From positions 1 through 7,464 of the forward strand of contig JAHENP010000289.1 of assembly GCA_018609965.1 (NCBI GenBank): 7,464 nt of DNA, in the 5' to 3' direction. The notes under the pieces are model-generated. The model was not told the origin of the DNA. It saw nothing but the letters and a program-made list of their open reading frames with translations, and did not search any database. This DNA comes from Haloferacaceae archaeon. GTDB lineage: Archaea; Halobacteriota; Halobacteria; Halobacteriales; Haloferacaceae. This document shows, piece after piece, positions 1-5,166 of the stretch; the stretch's first letter is position 1; the number at the start of each line of letters is the position of its first letter. The position numbers were made by a program, and so were the translations under genes.

Positions 1-659
1 CCGCCGTCCGGTCGCGCGACGAGCGAGCGCCCGCCGTACGACTGGGTGTCCGTCTCGGCGCCACCCTCGCCGGTTCGGCCGGCCGCGACGACCCAGCGAA
101 CGCCGTCGAGTGCACGCGCTCGACACAGCAGTCGCCAGTTCTCCGTGTAGGCCGCCGGCCACGCGCCGCCGACGAGCAACAGTTCGATCTCCGGGCGGGT
201 TAGCTCCGCGCTCCGCGCGACGAAGTTGAGATCATAGCAGGTCACGATCCCGGCACGACCCGCGGGCGTGTCGACGACGACCGGCTCACTCCCGGGAGTG
301 AGCCACTCCGACTCGGCACCCCAGAGGTGGCGTTTCCGGTACACCGTCAGCTCGCCGTCCGGCGCGACGTAGGCAGTGGCGTTGTACTGTGTGTCGCCTG
401 CGGCCTCGACGAACCCGAACGTGACCGCCAGTTCCGCCTCGACGGCGCGGTCTCGGAGCCGCTCGATGGCGGGTGCGTCTCGCGAGAGTGCGGCCTCTTG
501 GAGCCGGTCGTCGCCGAGGAACCCGGTGAGCGCGTACTCCGGGAAGACGGCCAGATCGACCTCGCTCGGGAGACCGGCAATCCGGTCGGCGATCACCGCG
601 CGGTTGTGGGACACATCCAGATCTGCGACAGCAATCTGACAGGCTGCGACTGTTGACAC
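1..659 (-). CDS. Carbon-nitrogen hydrolase (nitrilase superfamily), 3' end cut by window edge
   Basis: The first 219 residues of a nitrilase-superfamily amidohydrolase are visible. These enzymes hydrolyse non-peptide C-N bonds (amides, nitriles, carbamoyl groups) through a Glu-Lys-Cys triad in the cytoplasm. All three residues can be seen in their family motifs: Glu41 in FPEYALTGF, Lys109 in YRKRHLW, and Cys141 in GIVTCYDLNF. The GTG at 659 was chosen as start because it yields the usual N-terminus (STVAACQIAVADL), where the first beta strand begins at once. The family is typically about 260-290 residues, so perhaps 50 are missing beyond base 1. The gene diverges from the SDR gene across a 109-bp gap (660-768) with no clear TATA box on this strand. 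The exact substrate cannot be told from this fragment. Family assignment is secure; specificity is unknown. Confidence 0.93.
   Translation of the reverse strand, partial: MSTVAACQIAVADLDVSHNRAVIADRIAGLPSEVDLAVFPEYALTGFLGDDRLQEAALSRDAPAIERLRDRAVEAELAVTFGFVEAAGDTQYNATAYVAPDGELTVYRKRHLWGAESEWLTPGSEPVVVDTPAGRAGIVTCYDLNFVARSAELTRPEIELLLVGGAWPAAYTENWRLLCRARALDGVRWVVAAGRTGEGGAETDTQSYGGRSLVARPDG
283..304. repeat. 22-bp perfect palindrome inside the nitrilase gene
   Basis: GGCTCACTCCC (283-293) is followed at once by its exact reverse complement (294-304), with no spacer. On the coding strand it encodes the surface-loop region around WLTPGSEPV, just before the catalytic Cys strand. It could be a coincidence of codon choice, a binding site for a dimeric protein, or a cruciform-prone site. 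Nothing in the sequence decides between these. Confidence 0.6.
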
Positions 660-768
660 ACGCCCGCTCTGTCGGCGGCCGACATCAGCCGGTCGATCTC
701 TGCGCCCGGGTCGACACACCCCGAGCGGGTCGCAACGTTTCAGTGTGGTCGCCACGCGGTGTGAGACG

Positions 769-1209
769 ATGGCCACCGACGCCACTGTGTTGCTCACCGG
801 GTTCCCGGGGTTCTTGGGGTCCGCGTTGCTGCCGCGACTGTTGGCTCGCGGCGAGGGGCCGGTCGCGTGTCTCGTCCAGCCACACCACCGCGAGACGGCC
901 GAACAACGGCTCTCCGCAGTTCTCGACGCGGGTCGTGAGCGTACAGAGACCAGTGAACGGAGCGGTGAGTCCGCCGATCTGCCCCCGGTTCGTCTCGTCG
1001 AGGGGGACATCACGGAGCCGGATCTGGGGTTGGGAGGGACACGCGCGTCGTTACTAGGAGTCGACACGGTGTACCACTTCGCGGCGGTGTACCATCTCGC
1101 GGTCGAACGCGCAGTGGGTGAGGCGGTCAACGTCGACGGGACACGGCACGTGCTCGACTTCGCGACCGACGCGGGGGTCGACCGGTTCCACTACGTCAGC
1201 ACCTGTTAC
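769..1209 (+). pseudogene. 5' part of an SDR/NAD(P)-dependent reductase gene, interrupted by the IS element
   Basis: This part encodes residues 1-147 of an extended short-chain dehydrogenase/reductase. The Rossmann-fold nucleotide-binding motif TGFPGFLGS is at residues 10-18. VRLVEGDITEPDL (75-86), VYHFAAVYHL (101-110) and FHYVSTCY (140-147) are strands typical of the NAD_binding_4 (male sterility/thioester reductase-like) branch, which reduces or epimerises acyl or sugar substrates. The ATG at 769 is preferred over a GTG at 745 because it lies directly before the first beta strand. A weak T-rich stretch near 737-741 might be its promoter. The frame runs from Tyr147 into the IS left end and stops at 1309-1311, adding about 33 foreign residues. 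The truncated product would lack the catalytic Tyr and Lys. The remainder is at 2640-3320. Confidence 0.88.
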
Positions 1210-1248
1210 AGCGGTAGCGAGGCGAAAGCCCACGGCTTTAGCCGTGGG
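1206..1248 (+). repeat. Left end of the IS: TTAC target, AAAG guide and terminal hairpin
   Basis: TTAC (1206-1209) belongs to the host gene and sits directly before the element. Nineteen bases further on begins a perfect 9-bp stem, CCCACGGCT (1229-1237) with AGCCGTGGG (1240-1248) and a TT tip. AAAG (1225-1228) lies directly at its 5' foot. In IS608 the Y1 transposase TnpA cleaves single strands after TTAC, which is recognised by pairing with an AAAG guide at the hairpin foot; this end matches that layout. A second, looser inverted repeat, GCCGACA (1254-1260) with TGTCGGC (1281-1287), follows inside the element. That the end is active is inferred, not shown. Confidence 0.85.
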
Positions 1249-1305
1249 ATGAAGCCGACAACTGGGGAGCAAACCACGGGTGTCGGCCTACCCGATATTC
1301 CCACG

Positions 1306-1313
1306 TTTTAATA
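1306..1313 (+). promoter_or_regulatory. TATA-like box for tnpB
   Basis: TTTTAATA lies inside the left end of the element. An archaeal TATA box sits about 26 bases before the transcript start, which places initiation near 1335-1338, only a few bases before the GTG at 1343. The box belongs to the element, so tnpB carries its own promoter wherever it lands. Confidence 0.65.
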
Positions 1314-1342
1314 CTGTCCAGATATACGTTACAGTTGTAACC

Positions 1343-2389
1343 GTGGTCACGACGACCGTCACCACGACGCTTCACAACCCATCCCGCGACCGCCGCAGGG
1401 AGTGGCAACGCGCCACCCACCTGTACCGCAACACCAAGCAGTTCTGCATCGACGGATGGGAAGCCGACAAGTTCGGAATGAGCGTGACCACGGCCAGCAT
1501 CGACAACGACCTGTATTCGGCCATCCAGAATCAGGCTATCCGCGAAGCCAAATCCGACTACAAGAAAGACGGCATCGTGGAATACCACGCCAGCCAGCCG
1601 TTCGCGGTCAACAACCAGAACTGGGAGATTGACCGCACCGAGAACGGGTCGGTCGTCGTCGGCTTTCCCTGTATCTCGGGGTGGTGGTACACGCCCATCG
1701 ACGTGTACGACGACATAGCCGGCGACGTTGCCCGGCTCGTGGACGGCGAGGTTGACAAGTCCCGGTTGCAGGTGTACCGCCGGAGCGACGACTGGTTCTG
1801 TACGTTCACCGTTGAATACGACGCCGAAACTGGTGACGAGACGGCAATCGGCGTGGACATCGGCCACAACCACCTGCTCGCCGCCGACGCTGAAACGGGC
1901 GAGTCGATGCTGGTGTCCGGTCGTGAGGCGAAATACGTCCGGCGCAAATATCGTTCCCTACGCGAATCGCTTCAACAGGCGGGTGCGCTTCGCGCACGGA
2001 ACCGCGTGGGTAACAAAGAGGAGCGCCGGATTCGTGACTGTAACCACAACACCTCCCGTCGCCTCATCGACTGGGCACAACAGTTCGAGAACCCCGTCCT
2101 GAAAATCGAGGACTTGGAAGGTATCAGAGAGGGAAGCGACTGGCGTGGCGTCCACTCGTGGCATTTCCACCAGTTGCAGGAGTTCATCGTCTACAAGGGC
2201 GCGCAAGCCGGGATTCGCGTTGAGGAGGTTGACCCGTTCCAGACAAGTCAACGCTGTTCGGCCTGCGGTGCCGAAGGCTCCCGTGACGGCGACCACTTCT
2301 CGTGTTCTGAGTGCGACCGTGGCCGCCACGCCGACCTGAACGCCGCTGAGAACATCCGACAACGGGAGGGAGAACCATGCACGGCCTAA
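1343..2389 (+). CDS. tnpB: TnpB, RNA-guided endonuclease of IS200/IS605 (348 aa)
   Basis: TnpB is a compact RuvC-type nuclease, related to Cas12, that uses an RNA from its own element to cut DNA next to a short motif; it helps the element persist rather than catalysing transposition. All RuvC acidic residues are present: Asp172 (GVDIGHN), Glu256 (KIEDLEG) and Asp331 ([10 protein letters not shown]). A four-cysteine zinc ribbon, CSACG (Cys305/Cys308) and CSEC (Cys321/Cys324), lies between the last two. The N-terminal 160 or so residues correspond to the wedge/REC region. The open frame extends back to a GTG at 1280, but that codon lies upstream of the TATA box at 1306-1313. The GTG at 1343 gives [11 protein letters not shown] and a nearly leaderless message. 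At 348 residues it is shorter than many TnpBs of around 400, yet no frameshift or missing motif is seen. It is probably functional. Confidence 0.93.
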   Translation: MVTTTVTTTLHNPSRDRRREWQRATHLYRNTKQFCIDGWEADKFGMSVTTASIDNDLYSAIQNQAIREAKSDYKKDGIVEYHASQPFAVNNQNWEIDRTENGSVVVGFPCISGWWYTPIDVYDDIAGDVARLVDGEVDKSRLQVYRRSDDWFCTFTVEYDAETGDETAIGVDIGHNHLLAADAETGESMLVSGREAKYVRRKYRSLRESLQQAGALRARNRVGNKEERRIRDCNHNTSRRLIDWAQQFENPVLKIEDLEGIREGSDWRGVHSWHFHQLQEFIVYKGAQAGIRVEEVDPFQTSQRCSACGAEGSRDGDHFSCSECDRGRHADLNAAENIRQREGEPCTA

Positions 2390-2411
2390 CAGTTTGGCTG
2401 AGGCGAACCGT

Positions 2412-2655
2412 GCGGCCTCGTGGACTGAACACTCCACCGCCTGCTTCGCAGACGCCCGGCGTGACCGGAGAGGAAGGCCGCTTTGACCCGGCTGTACGCG
2501 CTGAAAAGCACGTCCGTGGTCGTAACCGGACGGCGACCGCTGACGCGGGACGCGAAAGCGTACTTCACCGCCGAGGAAACGCGCAACCTGAATATCCCCT
2601 TCGGGGAATCCCACCCCTTTAGGGGTGGGAGGAGGTCAAGTCAGCGGGCGCTACG
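2412..2655 (+). ncRNA. Probable TnpB guide RNA (omegaRNA/reRNA), scaffold plus guide
   Basis: TnpB guide RNAs are made from the 3' end of the element and run into the flank, which supplies the guide. Haloarchaea are known to make sense transcripts overlapping tnpB 3' ends. Here the non-coding stretch after the tnpB stop can fold well by eye. An outer 7-bp stem (2412-2418 with 2475-2481) encloses three hairpins: 2420-2424/2433-2437, 2441-2444/2448-2451 and 2456-2459/2465-2468. Downstream are stems 2511-2515/2528-2532, 2550-2553/2558-2561 with a GAAA tetraloop, 2595-2599/2603-2607, and the terminal hairpin 2610-2618/2621-2629. The scaffold should end at 2639, and the guide would begin at 2640 (GTCAGCGGGCGCTACG). 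The 5' boundary is a guess, and mature RNA may start inside tnpB. No energy calculation was possible. Confidence 0.65.
2606..2639 (+). repeat. Right end of the IS: GAAT guide, terminal hairpin and TCAA cleavage site
   Basis: A perfect 9-bp stem, CCCACCCCT (2610-2618) with AGGGGTGGG (2621-2629), carries GAAT (2606-2609) directly at its 5' foot. The element ends with TCAA (2636-2639), 10 bases past the stem. In IS608 the right cleavage site is TCAA and is recognised by a GAAT guide in this same position. The hairpin shares CCCAC, the CTTTAG tip and GTGGG with the left-end hairpin, so one TnpA could bind both. It also forms the 3' end of the predicted guide RNA scaffold. Confidence 0.85.
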
Positions 2656-3320
2656 ACGGCGTGTTCACCGAGCGCCACCTCCGCGAGGGGCAGTCGTTCA
2701 ACAACCACTACGGGGCGACGAAGTACCGCGCGGAGGTCGCGGTCCGGGAGGCGATCAAGGCGGGACTGCCGGCGACTGTCTACCGACCCGCAATCGTCGT
2801 CGGCGACAGCCGGACGGGCGAGACGGGGAAGTTCGACGGCCCGTACCACTTCTTTCGCGTGCTCGACGCACAACCCGGGCCGGTGTCGGTCGTCCCGCGG
2901 CTCCCCGGCGCGGCGCGGACGGAGCTGAACGTCGTCCCGCGGGACTTCGTCGTCGACGCCATCGCGGCGCTCTCCAGACGGGCAGACACGGCCGGCGAGA
3001 CGTTCCAGTTGTGTGACCCCGCGCCGGCGACCGTCCCTGGCTTCGTCGACGCGGTCGCCGACGCGATGAACCAGCGCGCGATCGCCGTGCCGGCACCGAA
3101 GCCGGTCGTCCGGCGTGGGATGCGGGCGCTCGACCGGGTGGTCGCGACGGAGCCCGCGACGGTCGACTACTTCGACCACCCGACGCGGTACGCAAATCCG
3201 GCGACACAGCGCGCGCTCGCCGACACCGACCTGCGGTGTCCACCGCTGGCGACGTACGTCGACCGACTGGTGGACTACTACCGCCGGCACCCGGACGAAC
3301 GGGTGGAGGCGATGATCTGA
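2640..3320 (+). pseudogene. 3' part of the interrupted SDR/NAD(P)-dependent reductase gene
   Basis: This part encodes residues 148-373 of the restored SDR protein, starting VSGRYDGVFTE and ending at a TGA at 3318-3320. It contains the catalytic YxxxK (Tyr171 and Lys175 in NNHYGATKYRAE) and the TVYRPAIVVGDS strand that follows it in extended SDRs. The substrate-binding C-terminal region also contains NVVPRDFVVDAIAAL. No stop or frameshift is present, so damage is limited to the insertion. An in-frame GTG at 2625 inside the IS right end could in principle start a C-terminal fragment, but without the Rossmann fold it should not bind cofactor. The gene is intact apart from the element and could regain function by precise excision. 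Confidence 0.88.
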
Positions 3321-3377
3321 GGCGTATGGCCGGTCGTACGGCCCAGTCGAGCAGCGGGTGCGCGAAGCCCTCTTGCC

Positions 3378-3396
3378 CGTCTGTCCCCGACAGACG
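3378..3396. other. 8-bp hairpin just before the HELAH-protein start
   Basis: CGTCTGTC (3378-3385) and GACAGACG (3389-3396) form a perfect stem with a CCC loop. It lies 58 bases after the SDR stop and 6 bases before the ATG at 3402. It may end SDR transcription or affect initiation of the next gene. There is no T-run after it, so a classical terminator is not supported. Confidence 0.45.
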
Positions 3397-3401
3397 AGTG
3401 G

Positions 3402-3863
3402 ATGGTCCGCCCGCTCCGTCGTCTCGCTGCCGCGGTGGTCTTCCCACACGAGTTAGCACACGCCGTGCCGGCGGCCGCCGCCGGACTGTCGATCACCGTC
3501 ACGCCGCTCCCGGAGTGGGAGGGGGACGTCGAGCCGTTGTGGCAGTTCGACGCCGAGTTGGACGACGACAGCCCGTTGTGGCTGATCCGACTGGTCGCCG
3601 TCGCGCCGTTGCTGGCGTTTCTCGCCGTCGCGGCCGGGCTCCGGGCCGCCGGCGTGATCTCGGGAGTGGTCGCGTTGCCGGTCGCGGTGTTGTGTGCGCT
3701 GTGGGGGTCGTTGTCGGCGGGCGATCTTGGGGTCGCCCTCTCGCCGGCGGAGGCACGAAGCCAGGGCCAGTTTCTCGCGACGGTCGACCGCCGGACACGG
3801 CTCGTCGCGGACGTGCTCGCGATTGCGACGACCGCCGGTGTCGCGTTGTTGTTGCTGTGGTGA
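3402..3863 (+). CDS. Small membrane protein with HELAH zinc-metallopeptidase-like motif (153 aa)
   Basis: The protein starts MVRPLRRLAAAVVFPHELAHAVPAAAAGL. HELAH at residues 16-20 is an HExxH zinc site within the first hydrophobic stretch, the arrangement of intramembrane or membrane-linked zincins such as M50/site-2 proteases and DUF3267-like proteins. Hydrophobic segments follow at about 59-80, 84-106 and 133-152. Asp108, in SAGDLG at the end of the third segment, is a candidate third zinc ligand. A polar acidic region (36-57) separates the first segment from the rest. The ATG at 3402 is supported because the motif follows shortly after a short basic N-terminus. The product is far smaller than a normal S2P and lacks an obvious NPDG motif, so proteolytic activity is unproven. 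The SDR gene ends 81 bases upstream on the same strand; no TATA box was recognised between them. Confidence 0.8.
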   Translation: MVRPLRRLAAAVVFPHELAHAVPAAAAGLSITVTPLPEWEGDVEPLWQFDAELDDDSPLWLIRLVAVAPLLAFLAVAAGLRAAGVISGVVALPVAVLCALWGSLSAGDLGVALSPAEARSQGQFLATVDRRTRLVADVLAIATTAGVALLLLW

Positions 3864-3884
3864 ACGGCGCCGCCACGAGCGCGT

Positions 3885-3950
3885 ACACCGCCTGCGTCGC
3901 GAGCGCACACACACTACCCATCAAGAACGCACACCGCCTGCGTCGCGAGC
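3885..3950. repeat. 20-bp direct repeat pair in an intergenic gap
   Basis: ACACCGCCTGCGTCGCGAGC occurs at 3885-3904 and again, base for base, at 3931-3950. The copies are 46 bases apart start to start, and after two mismatched bases both continue with ACAC. The pair fills much of the 134-base gap between the HELAH-protein gene and the 84-aa protein gene, just upstream of the latter's promoter. Two identical sites at this position could be regulator-binding sites or a small local duplication. Confidence 0.7.
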
Positions 3951-3967
3951 CGACACCGAGGCGTGTG

Positions 3968-3973
3968 TTTTAG
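3968..3973 (+). promoter_or_regulatory. TATA-like box for the 84-aa membrane protein gene
   Basis: TTTTAG stands out in GC-rich surroundings and is centred about 27 bases before the GTG at 3998. That is the spacing of an archaeal TATA box to a leaderless start. Confidence 0.5.
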
Positions 3974-3997
3974 CAATCGGGGGGTGAATCGACTGGT

Positions 3998-4252
3998 GTG
4001 AACCTCCCCGACACCCTGCGGTACGCGACGGTGTTGTGTGTCGTCTCCGGAGTCGTCCACCTGTTGGTCCCCGGCCGGCTGCTCGCGGCGGCCGCCTGGG
4101 GGTACGACCGCGTGCTCGCGGTCGACTTCCAACCCCAGCCGAGCGCCCGGACCCGGGTCCGACTCGTCGGCGTCGCCGTGCTCTTGCTCGGTGTCGCCGC
4201 CGACCGCGCACGCCGCACGGTCGAACAGGTGCGAGAACGACGACGCATCTGA
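3998..4252 (+). CDS. Small protein with two probable membrane segments, function unknown (84 aa)
   Basis: No family function is recognised. The 84-residue product has a hydrophobic stretch at about 8-32 (YATVLCVVSGVVHLLVPGRL and on), a short loop WGYDRVLAVDFQPQP, a second hydrophobic stretch at about 53-67 (VRLVGVAVLLLGVAA), and a basic, Arg-rich tail (ARRTVEQVRERRRI). By the positive-inside rule the tail would be cytoplasmic, which makes both ends cytoplasmic in a two-pass hairpin (inference). The GTG at 3998 fits the TATA-like TTTTAG at 3968 as a leaderless start, and upstream in-frame extension is not needed. It may be a small subunit or an accessory of the membrane proteins nearby, but nothing in the sequence proves a partnership. 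Confidence 0.75.
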   Translation: MNLPDTLRYATVLCVVSGVVHLLVPGRLLAAAAWGYDRVLAVDFQPQPSARTRVRLVGVAVLLLGVAADRARRTVEQVRERRRI

Positions 4253-4306
4253 GGAGCGCGACGCACCCGAAACCGGTGTCGCCGCGCGCGAGACACCACA
4301 CGACAC

Positions 4307-4314
4307 TTTTTGTT
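4307..4314 (+). promoter_or_regulatory. TATA-like box for the 253-aa membrane protein gene
   Basis: TTTTTGTT is the only T-rich run in the 83-base gap after the 84-aa gene. Its centre is about 26 bases before the GTG at 4336, giving a leaderless message. It might also help terminate the upstream transcript, since T-runs end archaeal transcription. Confidence 0.5.
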
Positions 4315-4335
4315 GGAAGCCGACACAGACCGTCT

Positions 4336-5097
4336 GTGAGCGACAGTTTGAGACCGAACACGACAACCGTCGTCTGGGGCGGGCTCTGTGGCGCCGTCGT
4401 CGGGTGGAGCGCCGCGGTCACCGGCGCGTCGTTCGTCCTGCTGGCGGCCCTCGGCGGCGGGCTCGTCGGCGGCGGGCTGGTGTCGTTGGCGCCCGGCCTG
4501 CGGGACGCCGCCGTCGACCGGCGCGGCCACCTTCTAGTCGGTGGGCTGGCCGTTCTCCTGCCGACCGCCGTCGCCGGGCGCGCACAACTCGCGGGTGATC
4601 CCGTCCCAGGTGGCGTGTACCCGATGGTCGTCGTGCTCGCCGGGCTGGTGCTCGCGTCGGCCGGCGAGGGGTACCTCGTCGACCGCCGGATCGCCGCCGG
4701 GACCGTTCTCGCGCGTGTCGACGCGACGACCCCCCGCACACGGCAGTTTCTGTTCCACTTCCTCGCGTCGGCCGCGGCGTTGTACGGGGTCGGTCTGGTG
4801 TTCGCCGCCGAGACCGACCTGTTCGTGATCCTCGTCGGTGCGGTCACCTCGGCGGTGTTCGTCGGTGCCGACGACCAGGAGCTGGTCGTGCTCGAAGACG
4901 GGCTGGTCGTCGGTCGGTCCGAAGGAACCGGCGGCACGCTCCTCCCGTGGTGGGCCGTCGACGCCGTCACCGCCGACGAGGAGACGATCCGGCTCCGACA
5001 GTCGTTGCCGCCGTTGCCGCGGCAGCGCGTCGCGGCCAGTGCGGAGGCGGCACGGACGCTGGTCGACGCGGCCCGGCGGGCGCGACGCAGGGGGTGA
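4336..5097 (+). CDS. Multi-spanning membrane protein with PH-like C-terminal domain (253 aa)
   Basis: The family is not recognised with certainty. About six hydrophobic segments are visible at roughly 13-30, 32-52, 66-83, 96-112, 138-157 and 162-177. A soluble tail of about 75 residues follows: DDQELVVLEDGLVVGRSEGTGGTLLPWWAVDAVTADEETIRLRQSL and on. The pattern of a hydrophobic strand ending in EDGLVV, a PW-type turn, then a VTADEETIRLR strand and a final helix (AASAEAARTLVDAARRARR) resembles bacterial/archaeal PH (bPH2-type) domains, often found at the C-terminus of small membrane proteins. Its role is unknown. The open frame extends upstream to 4036, but that part overlaps the 84-aa gene; the GTG at 4336 (MSDSLRPNTTTVVW) matches the TATA position and precedes the first membrane segment. 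It is convergent with the M48 protease gene, 62 bases apart. Confidence 0.78.
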   Translation: MSDSLRPNTTTVVWGGLCGAVVGWSAAVTGASFVLLAALGGGLVGGGLVSLAPGLRDAAVDRRGHLLVGGLAVLLPTAVAGRAQLAGDPVPGGVYPMVVVLAGLVLASAGEGYLVDRRIAAGTVLARVDATTPRTRQFLFHFLASAAALYGVGLVFAAETDLFVILVGAVTSAVFVGADDQELVVLEDGLVVGRSEGTGGTLLPWWAVDAVTADEETIRLRQSLPPLPRQRVAASAEAARTLVDAARRARRRG

Positions 5098-5117
5098 GTG
5101 GCTGTCGGTCGTTCGCC

Positions 5118-5166
5118 AACTGATTCCCTGTCGGTTGTCCGCGCCCGACTGACTTCCCGTCAGTCG
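5118..5166. terminator. Tandem hairpins between convergent genes
   Basis: Two stems lie in the convergent junction. AACTGA (5118-5123) pairs with TCGGTT (5131-5136) with one wobble, and the perfect 8-bp CGACTGAC (5146-5153) pairs with GTCAGTCG (5159-5166) around the loop TTCCC. The second stem covers the stop codon of the M48 gene. Being symmetrical, they could slow or end transcription from both sides or protect both 3' ends. No T-run follows on either strand, so the terminator label is tentative. Confidence 0.4.

Larger units (their letters stand above)
1210..2639 (+). mobile_element. IS200/IS605-family element, tnpB-only, IS608-like ends (1430 bp)
   Basis: Both borders are fixed by the interrupted host gene: removing these 1430 bases rejoins TAC (1207-1209) to GTC (2640-2642) in frame and restores a continuous SDR protein. 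There is no target-site duplication, as expected for this family, which moves as single-stranded DNA. The element holds a left-end hairpin, a TATA box, an intact tnpB, a structured 3' region and a right-end hairpin ending in TCAA. No gene for the small Y1 HUH transposase TnpA is present, so movement would need TnpA supplied from elsewhere in the genome. Base composition is visibly less GC-rich than the flanks, which fits recent arrival. The exact IS name cannot be given without a database. Confidence 0.93.

Noticed and set aside
1238..1873. Long open frame on the minus strand across tnpB
   Set aside because: It is a mirror of tnpB caused by base composition; the plus-strand frame has all RuvC and zinc-ribbon motifs.
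2412..2481. tRNA gene suggested by the cloverleaf-like fold
   Set aside because: There is no TTC-containing T-loop, no D-loop consensus, no standard anticodon arm, and stem lengths are wrong; the position fits a TnpB guide RNA.
2377..2622. Open frame of 81 codons after tnpB
   Set aside because: It overlaps the predicted guide RNA and right-end hairpins, has no recognisable protein pattern, and starts within the tnpB end.
2625..3320. Independent gene starting from a GTG inside the IS right end, encoding the SDR C-terminal portion
   Set aside because: It begins in the terminal hairpin of the element, has no Rossmann fold, and is exactly the continuation of the interrupted SDR gene.
2619..3449. 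276-codon minus-strand open frame opposite the SDR 3' part
   Set aside because: It is Arg/Val-rich with no family motif; the plus strand carries the SDR catalytic YxxxK.
3885..3950. CRISPR array
   Set aside because: Only two copies of a 20-bp repeat with one short spacer and no cas genes nearby.
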